Below, one piece after another: positions 34,705 through 45,459 of a stretch of 64,000 bases of DNA. Where the stretch lies: positions 2,480,001 through 2,544,000 of the forward strand of contig JADNRZ010000004.1 in the NCBI GenBank assembly GCA_015501605.1, given 5' to 3'. The first letter of the stretch is position 1. Every line of letters begins with the position of its first letter. A program made the translations under genes and the position numbers. The notes under the pieces are model-generated. The model was not told the DNA's origin. It did no database searches and was given only the letters and a program-made list of their open reading frames with translations. The stretch is from Panaeolus papilionaceus. Lineage: Eukaryota > Basidiomycota > Agaricomycetes > Agaricales.

Positions 34705-34880
34705 ACGAGGTGAGTATATGCGCATCCAAATAAACGTGGAGAAAGAGATAAGAGATGATGAGAGAAACAAAAATGTATGCGCGTTCACGCACCATAATAG
34801 ACCCAAGAGTCATAAATAGAAAAAGAATGAGCAACGTACCTTGAGCTCCTGCTCAGTAGCAATAGTAGCGTCACCCCTAA
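34705..34880 (-). pseudogene. Remnant of the pyruvate dehydrogenase fragment (intron), copy B
   Basis: Matches the intron between the two exons of copies A and D (GTGAGTATATGCGC..; compare 38886-39015) and about 25 bases of the upstream exon (CTTGAGCTCCTGCTCAGTAGC on the plus strand). It is fused directly to the end of the broken GTPase exon at 34704. Confidence 0.7.
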
Positions 34881-35435
34881 ACGACATTTTCTGACTCTTC
34901 GATGTCTGCCGTCGTCTCCAACTAATAGCTATAATATGATGCTAAATAATAACTCTTAAACAGCTCGCAGTACGACTCCCTCACCTGCTCGACTTCGTGT
35001 GCTTGTCTACAGCCCCAATTTTACCTAGAGTTGACTGGTTCAAACTTTCAACGCTTGATAAAGAACAGGATTGTTGGTAGCAGGCCATGCTGCTGGTCGG
35101 CGACATTGTTATGTCTTGTATAGGTATCCGATGGGCCCGAGGCTGCAAGCGGCAAGCTATGACCTTGAGCTCCCGAAGCGAATGAGGATAAGGAATAAGG
35201 TCAAGAGAAAGGACGAGGAAGAGGGCGACGTAGAGTTGTCTCTTCCACCTGACCAAGAAGACGGATCCGTGCAAGCACAGATTCTATCAACAAGGTTTTT
35301 CGGAGCTGCTGTAATGGTACTACCCCGATGACGCATTGGCTTGTTTTGATTTCGAAATTATGATAAGTAGAATGTATGCGGGTGTAATCGAAACTATTGA
35401 CGATGTGGAAGTGAGGGAAAAAGCTTTCACTAGTA
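34881..35435. other. Unassigned stretch
   Basis: No supported gene. A plus-strand frame of 86 codons at 35071-35331 has no recognisable features and no copy elsewhere in the window. Confidence 0.35.
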
Positions 35436-36029
35436 CAGTGTAGTGCCGTTCCTTGGGACAGGGTTATCCCCTGAGGTTTAGCGCAGTATTCCACCTGTAA
35501 ACTTTCAATTAAAATTCATATTATCATAGAGCACCCTTTTAAAGACCAGTATTCAACGATTTATAATTTCTTTTTGTGACCCAGCCAAATTGGCAGAGAG
35601 GCAAAAGTCACGCCTTATTGATGGCAACCGGATGAGGCCGAATTTAAAACGCACCATGCCAGGGTGTAACGCTATCACTCTCAAATTTATAGCTTATGCA
35701 TTTCTTGTGCAATCCAGTCCATTTAAAATTCAATGAAGTCGTGAAGTGTGTGGCCACTTGGTAAAACTTTCAAAGGAGAAAAACCTTCCCGAAGTCCAAC
35801 AGTGTCCTGTAAAGACACCGTGAAAATGCTAAAAAGGACGGAAACGCGAAAATGTTTTGAATCCTGCATATCGGTTTCAAACCCTAATTTTCCAAAACTT
35901 TTTTATTAATGTGTATATTTGGAAGCTATACTATGTATGCGAAGTTTTAAGGGAAGCCGTCCAGAATTGCAAGTGGAAAAGCTGTTTGTCCCAAGCAATA
36001 TGCTGGTCCCAAGGAACGGCACTGCACTG
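35436..36029. mobile_element. Tc1/mariner-type MITE, 594 bp
   Basis: Inverted ends CAGTG(T/C)A(G/C)TG-like: left CAGTGTAGTGCCGTTCCTTG, right complement CAGTGCAGTGCCGTTCCTTG, one difference in the first 20. TA flanks both ends (35434-35435, 36030-36031). The inner sequence is AT-rich and non-coding. Confidence 0.8.
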
Positions 36030-36031
36030 TA

Positions 36032-36584
36032 TGAGTCTTGACTCGCTGTCTTTTCTGAGTGCCAATCCTTGCAGTCACGTCCCAAGCAGAATGGAGCGTC
36101 CGAGACACCAAGTTAACGCCTTCTTATTGAGAAACATCCATGTAATCAGCCCTTAATAATCATATATAACTTTGTTATGGGACACCTGGCCGCATCGGCA
36201 AGCCGTACTTCCCTATTTCAACTCATATTCCGAGCCCGTGAGCCCCAAAACGCCTGCTTCCGGTTGTTGCGCCGATTCTGTTGCTCTCATGCCATTGTCC
36301 CCCATAAATGGATGGGTACGAGACAACTCGTGCCATATCTATAGCTGTCATTCATAAGATCAGGACAGGCACATTTTAGACGTCTATATGTAGTTTGACA
36401 TGTGAAGACAAATCCCCTGTGCCCATGTTAACCTCCCACCATGAAAGGAGCTAGACACCACACCTCTATCCCTTCATCGCCGTCTACATCGTCGTTTAAT
36501 GTGAGAGCTCAGCTCCAGAAATGCCGATAACGAATGAAGACTTACATATCTTTATCAAATGTTCTCTAAAAGCAACCTGATTTT
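36032..36584. other. Upstream region of GTPase D
   Basis: From about 36420 it resembles the region before copy B (an ATG at 36441 matches the possible first exon of B, MKGARHHTSIPS). That reading meets a stop unless spliced, so it is treated as leader. No other feature was seen. Confidence 0.4.
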
Positions 36585-38079
36585 ATGAACACCGAAACAT
36601 CCCCCAGTCAGGCAGCACACGTGGAGGCAATCCATTCTCGAAGAACATCACCACCAGCGCATCCGATCGCACCGTTAGTGGAACTTCGCGCCCTTCATTA
36701 CGGGGAGAAGTTGGAAGATGATGTCTCCGTCATTATGTACGCTCCGCATTTATGACATCGTCCACAACCCCTAACGCACTCCCTCAGTATAATCGGACTC
36801 ACTGGAGCAGGGAAGAGTAACGTATATCTTCTTACGATTATCGCACCAGCGCATGATGACAGAATATAATGAACTTCCTTTTTTCCCCATTAAAAGTTCA
36901 TAGAGACTTTAGGTCAAAGAACGACCAAATGGAACAGGGTACAAGACATCGCGAAGGGCACACTGAACTCTGCAACGCAGAAAGTGTTTGGGTATCGAAT
37001 GGAACACCAGCACCTTAACATCTACACGGAAAAGCCCATCATACTTGTCGACACACCGGGCTTCTGTGATAGGAGGATGTCGGAAATGCAAATCCTGTCG
37101 GAAATTAAGCAGTGGCTGAAGAAGACGTGAGTGATAACTCGCTTTACCGATAGAAAGTTTGGCATTGTTTCCTCATGGTTTTGTGTTACCGCTGTAGCGG
37201 TGTTGAAAGCGTTGATCGACTCCTTTATCTGGATCGTATCAACGATCAGTGTATGACGCACAGTAGAAAAAGAAGCCTGGAGCTGTTCAAAGCGTTCTGT
37301 GGGATTAAGGCGGCAAGCAGGGCGGTGGTGGTTACTACGATGTGGGACATGATGTGGAATCCAAGGTTGAAGGCTGTAGCTGTTCATCGTTTTCAAGACA
37401 TGAAAGATCACTACTGGCAGGTAAGCCGTTTAATATTCAATCAATTGCTAGCGACAAATGTTAGTTATCGTCTTAACTTTAGGACTTCGTCAGCGAAGGA
37501 TTGACAATCGCAAAATTCGACAACACGTTCAACCAAGCGTTGGAAAACCTGAGGGCGTTGGGACGGCCGCTGCAAGTCACTGGACCAGGGTTCGCATTCG
37601 AGGACGACGTAGAGATGAAAGACTCGGATTTGGGTCGGAGAGCATATCAGGCTCTTGTAGAACGATATGAAATTCTTGATATCTCCTTCCTGTGCGTCAA
37701 AGAAGATATCGAAAAGTTGCAAGGAAGGGAGTCGGACGAGTTGGATTGGTTGATTCGAAGACAAGAGAGGGAGATGTATGATGACATCAGGGTCTTGACC
37801 GAAGTAATGCGGGAGTACTCTCCGGGATACAAGGTAATCAGAGATCAGGTTTACGAGGCATTGGAACAACCTGAATCACTAGACGCGACGGTGATGACCG
37901 ATTCAACTCGTGCTACACCTAATCGGGGAGGACTCATGGCATGGTTGTTCAAATTAAGGCAATTTCGGACTGGAGGAAACGTATGCTCTCTTAAATTTTC
38001 TGCACCATTTCAGCAACCCTAACTTACGTGACCAACCAATCAGGATCTCCGCACGCCAATATTAATGAACATTTTCTAA
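36585..38079 (+). CDS. Single G-domain GTPase, copy D
   Basis: Exons 36585-36736, 36788-36821, 36897-37126, 37198-37420 and 37483-37980, with a possible last short exon 38044-38079, giving 390 residues in phase. Without the last splice the frame ends at 38022. G1 is GLTGAGKSN (54-62) on its own 34-nt exon, G3 VDTPG (113-117), G4-like TTMWD (185-189). The helical part (AKFDNTFNQALENLRALGRP) follows as in A and C. The second G domain of A and C is absent, and what follows is not related to it. All first-domain motifs are intact and there are no stops. An extra upstream exon is possible (see 36441). Confidence 0.7.
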
Positions 38080-38698
38080 TGCGAGGAGAAGAGATAAGCA
38101 GGTAATCTCGACGTTTCTTGATGCGTCTGGACCTTCCTACCTTTGATTCGCAGGATGCATTCTGTTCCGTGTCGCCACTATCAGATATACTCCGGTCGCC
38201 TGCGTCCTACTTGTATTAGTGTCAATACCATTCTTTGATTGATAGGATCAAGGCACACGCCGTGCTGCCAATGCTGAACGACGAACGCTGAATGCTACGT
38301 TACCACACGTCGTGCACGTCGCATCATAATAAGTTTCTAGTGGAGTCTGGTTCGTGGTCCGCATCATCGCAGGGACTTGCGTCAATTGTACATGTATCCC
38401 GGCGGACATGATCGCTGCACATCTTGGCTCAACACGTACACCAGAATTCTGATTTTGCACATATGTAGGTTGGGACTTAAGAATCGGATACAGTGAACAG
38501 AGACGAAGTTCTGCAAATACCAAAGCGACGAGTACCAGGACTCCACTACCCTTATCACATCGACTATAAATTGTCTATGAATTATCAACAATAAAATAAA
38601 AACATACGTATCAATCTCACAAACACTAGGAGTATCTACGCATTACGGAATCCTCCTCCAGCCCCCCAACTACACTCGCACCAAGAACATCACATCGT
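38080..38698. other. Intergenic region between GTPase D and pyruvate dehydrogenase fragment
   Basis: No gene is recognised. Similarity to unit A starts near 38560 (AATTATCAACAATAAA also at 15290). Confidence 0.4.
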
Positions 38699-39146
38699 CT
38701 AGTATTTGTGAATCTCCTCCCTCTCCCTACCCCTCATGAACGGCGGCTCAGTACCCTTGAAGTAGATATCGTTCCAGAGATCGGGGGTAGTGGGTTCAGG
38801 CGACTCCTTGGCCTCGGCAACAGCAGCGTCAACTTCAGTCTTGGCTTCCTTGTCGAGTTGCTATTAGAGAAAGAAAGAGGGAAGAGGTGAGTATATGCAC
38901 GTCCAATTAAACGTGGAGGAGGAGGTAAGAAATGATAAGAGAGATGTGAATATATGCGCGTTCGCGCACCATGATCAAGCCAAAAATAGCTAATAGCAAA
39001 AGAATGAATTACGTACCTTGAGCTCCTGCTCAGTAGCAATACCCCACTCCTCAATGTTCTTCTGGAGACCACGGATAGGGTCTTGAGTGCTCCTCATGCG
39101 CTGGACCTCCTCACGGGTACGGTAGGTGGTTCCAGGGTCGGACATG
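38699..39146 (-). pseudogene. 3' fragment of pyruvate dehydrogenase E1-alpha gene, copy D
   Basis: Two minus-strand exons, 39017-39146 and 38699-38861, joined by a GTACGT..TAATAG intron. The upstream edge is a splice acceptor (CAG). They encode the complete C-terminus of pyruvate dehydrogenase E1-alpha: MSDPGTTYRTREEVQRM, EEWGIATEQELK, then QLDKEAK, DLWNDIYFKGTEPPFMRG and the ending EIHKY with stop TAG. The two exons carry no disabling mutation, but all earlier exons are missing, so no enzyme is made. Gypsy-2 inserted about 205 bp upstream of the fragment. Copy A has drifted more. Confidence 0.85.
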
Positions 39147-39351
39147 CTGTTGATATTGTATTAAAGAAACAAGAAAGCCGTGAGGGAGGACCGGTGCAAA
39201 GAGACGGGATCAAAGCAAGGGAGGAGACAAGGGAGAGCGACGATCAAGAAGACGACATAGAGGGGGAGAGAGAAGGAGAAAGGATCGGCAGTGACAGAGA
39301 TGAGTGAGCGCCAATCAAATGAAAGTCGGACGGGATGAGGCGAGTTAACGG
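39147..39351. other. Host sequence left of gypsy-2, including target duplication
   Basis: Continues the sequence upstream of the pyruvate dehydrogenase fragment. It ends in ACGG (39348-39351), which is repeated after the 3' LTR at 52140-52143. Confidence 0.7.
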
Positions 39352-40052
39352 TGATGAGCAGCGCGCTCACCTGCACCCGGAAACACGCTTAATTTCAGAA
39401 TTACCATCACGCACGCACGCACGCACGCATCCATCACCGCTTACCTATTTTGATTACCACGCCCTCTTTCGCCATCCCCGCGCACTTCTACCGCTAAGAC
39501 CGACACTCGTATCATCCCTATCAGCCACCACAACACAAATTGGGATATACCGACGCCGCATCCTGTCATTCCGCACCTCACCTTTCATACGGACTTTCAA
39601 TTCCTCATTTATTTCCATCATTTAATTCATATTTTGAACCCCTTTTACCATTCAACCACCCTCTTTCCTCATCCCACCCCCGCTCTTGCAGCTCCTTTTA
39701 AGATATTTCTTTGTTATAGACCCTTTCCTTATGTGCCTGGGCGCTCTGTTGCGTCGTTTCGAACCCCCCCATAGTTGGTATTTTAGTTCATTTTCATTTG
39801 TACTTAATTCGGGAGGCTTCGTAAAATTGAACCAGCTTACTTTTGGCCCACTTTTAAACTTAGTGTCTCAGTCTCTCGTCTCAGCATCAGGAAGCGTCGT
39901 CGGCTTCAAATCTAGTCTTATTCTATCTTCACGAAGGCTCTGTCAACCACGGAAACACCAACCCGCACCCTCAGAGCGCCCTCTGCGACGTTGACCTCAC
40001 TCCGGTCATCAGGTGTTTTGTTTTCACACTTAAGAACGTCGCACGCACATCA
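39352..40052 (+). repeat. gypsy-2 5' LTR (701 bp)
   Basis: Differs from the 3' LTR only near 39829-39830 (TTCGTA against TTTGTA) and near 40042 (GCACGC against GCGCGC). Both are CpG transitions. A GCAC microsatellite lies near its start. Confidence 0.95.
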
Positions 40053-40053
40053 A

Positions 40054-40072
40054 ATTGGAGCCCACCGCAAGG
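40054..40072 (+). other. Probable primer-binding site of gypsy-2
   Basis: Two to three bases after the 5' LTR the sequence reads TTGGAGCCCACCGCAAGG. TGG followed by a GC-rich stretch fits pairing with a tRNA 3' end. The tRNA was not identified. Confidence 0.55.
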
Positions 40073-40502
40073 GGTTTCCTTCTACAAAGCCTTCCACCGT
40101 CGCGTATTTTCATATATCGTCATCATTCCTCGTCGTCTTCGCAGTCAGACACGCCTCCAGCTTGTTGGGGCGTTCCCAGATCACTCAGAACAGTCACCGT
40201 TGTCACCTACCCACTCAGAAGAAACCGTAGTCAATAACATTCTTATTCCCCAGTCAACGTCCCAGCCAGCATCCAACGAATCATCGCCGCTTTCCAGTCT
40301 ACCTCCTACACCAGTTACTCCGCTTCCAGCTTTTACCTCACCAGATTTACTCGCACAACTCAATCGTTGGTCAACATCGGACCTATCTCGTGATCCCCAT
40401 TCCATTCCTCTTCCCTCTTCGCGTCCTTCTTCGCCTTTGTCACCTCTCGTCACTCTCGCTTCTCTTCCGTCGTTGTCCCATCCTTCTGTTCCCCTCCAAG
40501 TT

Positions 40503-42677
40503 ATGGCTACACCTGGTATGCCACTCCGTGGTGAGCGTGGTGCTCCCACCTTCGACCGACAACAACCATCCGACCTTCGCCGCTATTTCTCTCAACTCGA
40601 AACGCTCTTTACTCGCCATTCCATTACCAACGAGGTTCAGAAGAAGCAATATGCAACTCAGTACCTCGATTCATCGCTCAGTGACTCTTGGGAAGCGCTC
40701 CCCGAGTTCACCACTGCCACCGTTGTTTTCAACGACTTCAAGAAGAAGCTTTTCGATATCTACAACCAGACCTCTAACCGTTACACCATTTGCAACCTGT
40801 ATGGGCTCATCGGCGAGCGCAAGATCAAAGGTATTCGCTCCCTTACAGAGTTAACTGACTATCACCTACAGTTTAGTGGCATTTCGAAGTACCTTGTTGA
40901 CCAGGGCGTCTTGAGCGCTACAGAACAGTGTCGCGCCTATACTCAGGTGTTCAGCGACGCATTGGTGGATAAGATCATGCAGCGCTTGCAGATCCAACTC
41001 CCCAATCATCACCCATCGCTTCCATACTCCTCAGAGGAGCTCTACGATGCCGCGCGCTGGATTCTTCAAGGAACCGCAGCAGGTTCTTCTTTTACTGCTT
41101 CAACTAACATTCCAGGTATCATACCAGTTGCGCTACCATCGCCTACGCCTACACCACCATCTAGCAACTCTGAGTTCGTCAAGATGGAACAACTCGATAC
41201 AATTCTTTCGAAATTCGCCCAGACAATCGTCTCAGCGATCCAAGCTAAGCCTGCAGACTCTTCTGCTAAGCGCTCATCAGATGGCTGCATGTTTTGTGGT
41301 TCCACAGCCCACTTCATTCGAGATTGTGCTGCTGTCAAGGAATATACCGCTCAAGGCAAGGCCAAGTTCGATGCTAATGGGAAACTAGTTCTCCCCTCAG
41401 GTGCGTTCGTCCCTCGAGTTATTACTGGTCCCACACTCCGTGATCGTATGGAAGAGTGGCATCGCCGCAACCCTAATCAGGTAGCGACAGGGTCTATGTT
41501 ACAAGAGATTGTACCTATCAAGGACGTCTCAGAGCATAAGACGGCCGCCCCCAGCTTTAATACTTCATCTTTACCTTCTAGGAACGCTGCGCTGTCGCTC
41601 GAAGACCGCATTGTGGTGCTAGAAGCGCAATTCTTCAACGCAGGGGTTCATCAGGCGTTCCAGGTCAAGACACGAGCTCAACGACAACAAGTATCAAAGA
41701 ACAGCCCTCCGCCATCAAATACAACTCCACCAGAGGCACCAGCTCCAGTTACACAGTCTACACCTCCGACGACACCAGCTCCGGCACCAGAACACCCCTT
41801 CCGAAATGCAAGAGACGCTGCTTATGCTCCACCAGGTGTGCGCAACTTTGGAGCACCAGCTAAGCCAGCTACGTCGTCATCAAAGAAACCAGATCCCGCT
41901 TACAAGACCTTACCGCCTGTGTACAATGTTGAGGTTGCAGGTAAAGTACAGGCTCGTCTCATGGGTACTAACATCTCCATGACTGTAGGTGAACTTCTTT
42001 CGCTCGCTCCAGAGCTTCGGTCAAGTACTCGTGACCTCGTTTCAACGAAACGAATCCCTACAAAGGATCCTGCTGCTCCAGTTGATCCCGCTTTCGCTCA
42101 GGCATTGGATGAGGTGAGTAGTTATTTGGATTCAGACGAAACCCTCGAACATTATTTCCCCGATCCTTCTCTTTTCAATTCTTCTTCTTCCAATTTCGAC
42201 CCAAGTCTGCCTATTGTTGAGGTGAACCTTGGCGTCGTGGGTGCAGAGAGTTGTTCACTTCGAACACTAGTACCCTTTGTCAACGATCGTCTTTATGTTG
42301 AATCGATCTTTGACCCAGGTTGTCAAATAGTGGCGATGTCTCAGGATGTCTGTCACAAGCTTGGTCTGGCATTTGACCACAAGCACCGGATTAACATCCA
42401 GTCTGGTAATGGCGAGATCAATCCATCGATAGGATTGGCTCGTAACGTACCATTTTGCTTTGGTGACTCTATAGTTTTATATCTTCAAGTTCATATTGTC
42501 CATAATGCAGCATATGATATTCTTCTGGGTCGTCCATTCGACGCCCTTGCTCGCTCCATCGTTGAGAACTTCGAAAATGAGGAGCAGACTGTTACCATTC
42601 GTGACCCTAACGAGCCTGACAACTCTGTCACCATACCCACCTATCACCGTGGTTTGGGCTTGGGTTTTCGCAAATAA
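40503..42677 (+). CDS. gypsy-2 Gag with C-terminal protease
   Basis: 724 residues from ATG 40503, the first ATG of a frame that is open from about 40200. The N-terminal capsid-like domain (RGAPTFDRQQPSDLRRYFSQ to EELYDAARWILQG) is followed by a zinc knuckle CMFCGSTAHFIRDC (Cys-x2-Cys-x4-His-x4-Cys, near 41288-41330), a Pro/Thr-rich linker and a retropepsin-like domain at the end. Its active site reads SIFDPGCQ (near 42307-42330), with DPG in place of the usual DTG or DSG, and the flap end reads YDILLGRPFD. The stop TAA at 42675-42677 lies just after a slippery heptamer, so Pol is likely made by -1 frameshifting. Confidence 0.9.
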   Translation: MATPGMPLRGERGAPTFDRQQPSDLRRYFSQLETLFTRHSITNEVQKKQYATQYLDSSLSDSWEALPEFTTATVVFNDFKKKLFDIYNQTSNRYTICNLYGLIGERKIKGIRSLTELTDYHLQFSGISKYLVDQGVLSATEQCRAYTQVFSDALVDKIMQRLQIQLPNHHPSLPYSSEELYDAARWILQGTAAGSSFTASTNIPGIIPVALPSPTPTPPSSNSEFVKMEQLDTILSKFAQTIVSAIQAKPADSSAKRSSDGCMFCGSTAHFIRDCAAVKEYTAQGKAKFDANGKLVLPSGAFVPRVITGPTLRDRMEEWHRRNPNQVATGSMLQEIVPIKDVSEHKTAAPSFNTSSLPSRNAALSLEDRIVVLEAQFFNAGVHQAFQVKTRAQRQQVSKNSPPPSNTTPPEAPAPVTQSTPPTTPAPAPEHPFRNARDAAYAPPGVRNFGAPAKPATSSSKKPDPAYKTLPPVYNVEVAGKVQARLMGTNISMTVGELLSLAPELRSSTRDLVSTKRIPTKDPAAPVDPAFAQALDEVSSYLDSDETLEHYFPDPSLFNSSSSNFDPSLPIVEVNLGVVGAESCSLRTLVPFVNDRLYVESIFDPGCQIVAMSQDVCHKLGLAFDHKHRINIQSGNGEINPSIGLARNVPFCFGDSIVLYLQVHIVHNAAYDILLGRPFDALARSIVENFENEEQTVTIRDPNEPDNSVTIPTYHRGLGLGFRK

Positions 42678-42710
42678 AGGTCGATGAGGATCACCATGAT
42701 CCATCGGCCT
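42662..42710 (+). promoter_or_regulatory. Candidate -1 ribosomal frameshift signal of gypsy-2
   Basis: Heptamer G GGT TTT (42662-42668) in the Gag reading frame fits the X XXY YYZ rule. The Gag stop follows six bases later. From 42679 a hairpin can form: GGTCGATG..GGATCA pairing with TGATCC..ATCGGCC around a CCA loop, two stems of 7 and 6 pairs with a small bulge. The spacer is 10 nt. Pol is open in the -1 frame across this point. Confidence 0.65.
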
Positions 42711-45103
42711 CATTTATTTATTCTTCATTTGTTTCACCAGTTGCTTCTTCGTTCCCTTGTATTGCTTTGGACTTGGACTTAGTAAATGATGAGGTTTCCT
42801 TCTCGTCATTTGATTCATTTGCAGAGGCTGGTGCTGGTCATTATATTACCAGCACTGAGCTTGATCCATCATCCTTTGATTTCATTCCCTCTTCTGTATT
42901 CAACTCCGCCTCTGATTCATCTGTTCATTCTTCATTTCCCACTTTTGCCTCTCCTCTGAGTAATTATGCTCATGAGGATGCCTTTTCAAATGTACCATTT
43001 AAATCCCATTCCCCTCCCGATTCATTCCCCAGTTTTGCTGCTTCGAAGAAAAAGTACAAGCCGGTTGCCAAAAAGGTTCGCCCTGTGGTAACTGAGCTCC
43101 CGGAGCGATTTCGAATCGTTCAGCAGTTTGATGGCGATCCTCTTGAGGATTTACCAACCTTACCTACCAACCCTCCGAGTTTCGAGCCCACTGGGCGTTA
43201 TACCTTCGAATGTCGCCAGGAATTCCACCTGCGGCATTCAGATCTTAATTTAGAGGAGCTTAAGCTCCTTGACTTCATTATGTCCACTCACAACGAAGCA
43301 TTCGCTTGGACAGAGGATGAGCGTGGTCATCTCAAGGAGAAGTTCTTTCCTCCTATTGAGATCGCCACTGTTCCTCATAAGCCATGGGTCCAGTGTGTCA
43401 TTCCGATCCCTCATGCCCTTCGAGAGCAGGTCTTCTCGCTCCTCAAGAGAAAGGTTGATTCAAAAGTATTCGAAGCATCGAATGCAGCCTACCGAGGCCA
43501 GTGGTTTATTGTGGTCAAGAAAGATGGTACGTCCCTTCGCATTGTTCAATCTCTTGAACCGTTAAATGCGGTCACTATTCAACACTCTGGAGTTCCCCCT
43601 TTCACTGAGGAAGTCGCTGAGCAGTTTGCTGGGCGCTCCTGCGGTGCGATTCTTGATCTTTTTGTTGGTTATGACGAGCGTGCACTTGCACCCTCGTCTC
43701 GAGATCTTACCACTTTCCAGACCCCTCTGGGTCCCCTTCGTCTCACCAAGCTCCCTATGGGGTGGACGAATTCTGTTCCCATTTTTCATGGCGATATTAC
43801 CTTTATTCTTCAACCCGAGATCCCGCACGTCACTGTACCTTACATTGATGATGTACCAGTGAAGGGTCCGATTTCTTATTACCGTCTCAAGGATGGTTCG
43901 TTTGAAACAATTCCCAGTAATCCTGGGATTCGACGCTTCGTTTGGGAGCATTTTATCAATCTTAATCGCATTATTCAGCGCATGAAGTACGCTGGTGGTA
44001 CATTCTCTGGTTCAAAGTCCATTTTATTTGCTTTATGCTTTATGGTTCTCGGTCACTTATGCACACCTAACGGTCGCATTCCTGACCCGTCCCGAGTTGA
44101 CAAGATTGTCAACTGGGGACCTTGTCTTTCATTAACAGAGCTTCGAGCTTTCCTTGGCACGATTGGCATTTGCCGCATTTTCATTCGAAACTTCGCACAC
44201 CGAGCACATCATTTGAACAAGTTGATGCGTAAGGATGCACCTTTTGTTTTCGGTCCAGAGCAGTGCTCAGCTCAGGAAGACCTTAAGTGTGCGCTCTTAG
44301 AGTCACCAGCACTGCGTCCACTTGACTACTCAGTGGACGCACCTCCAATCATCCTATCAGTGGACACCTCATACATTGCCGTGGGTTATTTGTTGGCTCA
44401 GTGCGATGCAAATGAGCCCAAGCGTCGATATTACTCTCGTTTTGGTTCCATCACCCTTAACGAGCGCGAGGCTCGCTTTTCACAGCCCAAACTTGAGTTG
44501 TACGGTCTCTATCGTGCTCTCAAGTCCCTCAAAGTCTACCTTATTGGACTCCGAAACCTGATCGTTGAGGTAGATGCAAAATATATCAAAGGTATGTTAT
44601 CAAACCCTGATCTTGCTCCTTCTGCTTCCATGAATTGTTGGATTGTCACGATTCTTTTGTTTCATTTCGAACTTGTTCATGTTCCTGGTACCCATCACGG
44701 TCCAGATGGTCTATCTCGACGTCCTCCTCAACCAGGAGACAAAGAAGAGCCAGTTGACGATTCATTCGAAGACTGGGTTGACCAAATGCATGGCTTTATG
44801 CATTTTATTAATTCACCATTCGTTGAGACTATCGAACAGCCGCCGGTTTCGGTTTATGTTGCTGAGTCTAATTCTGTTCATTTTAATTCACCTTCAAATA
44901 CTTCACATTCGCCTTCCCCAATTCCCGACGATTCAGCACCTGCTGAGGCTGAGTCCGATTCTTATTCTTTAATCCCTCGTTCAGAGAGCGCTTGTAAAGC
45001 CGACGCTCGTTTAATTTTGGTCCGTTATTTCTTGGAACACCCTCTTGAACGTCCGGAAGGCGTTGAGAAGGTTGATATGCCTGCTTTTATCCGTTATTGT
45101 TAG
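42668..45103 (+). CDS. gypsy-2 Pol, reverse transcriptase and RNase H part
   Basis: The -1 frame relative to Gag; it has no ATG near its start. After about 120 linker residues comes reverse transcriptase with LPMGWTNS and the active site YIDD (43841-43852; Tyr-Ile-Asp-Asp, seen as VPYIDDVPV). The connection domain follows with LRAFLGTIGICRIFIRNF. RNase H has SVDTSYIAVG, LELYGLYRAL and the terminal HGPDGLSRRP. The frame ends in the first three bases (TAG) of the hAT insertion at 45101; the integrase part lies beyond it, from 49327. Confidence 0.92.
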   Translation, partial: SQIKVDEDHHDPSASFIYSSFVSPVASSFPCIALDLDLVNDEVSFSSFDSFAEAGAGHYITSTELDPSSFDFIPSSVFNSASDSSVHSSFPTFASPLSNYAHEDAFSNVPFKSHSPPDSFPSFAASKKKYKPVAKKVRPVVTELPERFRIVQQFDGDPLEDLPTLPTNPPSFEPTGRYTFECRQEFHLRHSDLNLEELKLLDFIMSTHNEAFAWTEDERGHLKEKFFPPIEIATVPHKPWVQCVIPIPHALREQVFSLLKRKVDSKVFEASNAAYRGQWFIVVKKDGTSLRIVQSLEPLNAVTIQHSGVPPFTEEVAEQFAGRSCGAILDLFVGYDERALAPSSRDLTTFQTPLGPLRLTKLPMGWTNSVPIFHGDITFILQPEIPHVTVPYIDDVPVKGPISYYRLKDGSFETIPSNPGIRRFVWEHFINLNRIIQRMKYAGGTFSGSKSILFALCFMVLGHLCTPNGRIPDPSRVDKIVNWGPCLSLTELRAFLGTIGICRIFIRNFAHRAHHLNKLMRKDAPFVFGPEQCSAQEDLKCALLESPALRPLDYSVDAPPIILSVDTSYIAVGYLLAQCDANEPKRRYYSRFGSITLNEREARFSQPKLELYGLYRALKSLKVYLIGLRNLIVEVDAKYIKGMLSNPDLAPSASMNCWIVTILLFHFELVHVPGTHHGPDGLSRRPPQPGDKEEPVDDSFEDWVDQMHGFMHFINSPFVETIEQPPVSVYVAESNSVHFNSPSNTSHSPSPIPDDSAPAEAESDSYSLIPRSESACKADARLILVRYFLEHPLERPEGVEKVDMPAFIRYC

Positions 45104-45245
45104 TGATGTGCCGGCTTTGGCTTTTGGGCCAAAGCCAGCCAAGCCAAGCCGCAAAAAGCCAGGCCAAGCCGAGGCCGAGTATGTCTCAGATGGGCGGCTT
45201 TTGTTGGCCTGCGGCCTCGGCCTGGGGTTTTGAAAGCCAAAGCCG
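45101..45245 (+). repeat. hAT left terminal and subterminal repeats
   Basis: TAGTGATGTGCCGG, followed by many GGCTT/AAGCC-type motifs in both orientations, able to fold on itself. The same composition is seen in the right end 49175-49318. Confidence 0.8.
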
Positions 45246-45459
45246 CTGGCTCAGGCCGTGGTTTATGAGCTACAATGTACTTTTTTTTTGTTACTTTGTG
45301 GTTTTACGAGCTCGGGACAGGTTGGTGAATTCAGAGTAATCACGATGATTATTACTAACCCCAGCACATAATCAAATTCAAAATAATAATAAATAAATAA
45401 AAGTATAAAATGAAAAATAGATGTGAAGGACTATCTCGTGAGTCCTGATAAACACTTGT

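Noticed and set aside
34136..34713. Plus-strand frames in the right half of MULE-1 and beyond as separate genes
   Set aside because: The readable part (FRILIPKEEYDLVLIDTPGF) is the second G-domain exon of copy B behind the MULE, not a new gene; the part inside the array is repeat-derived.
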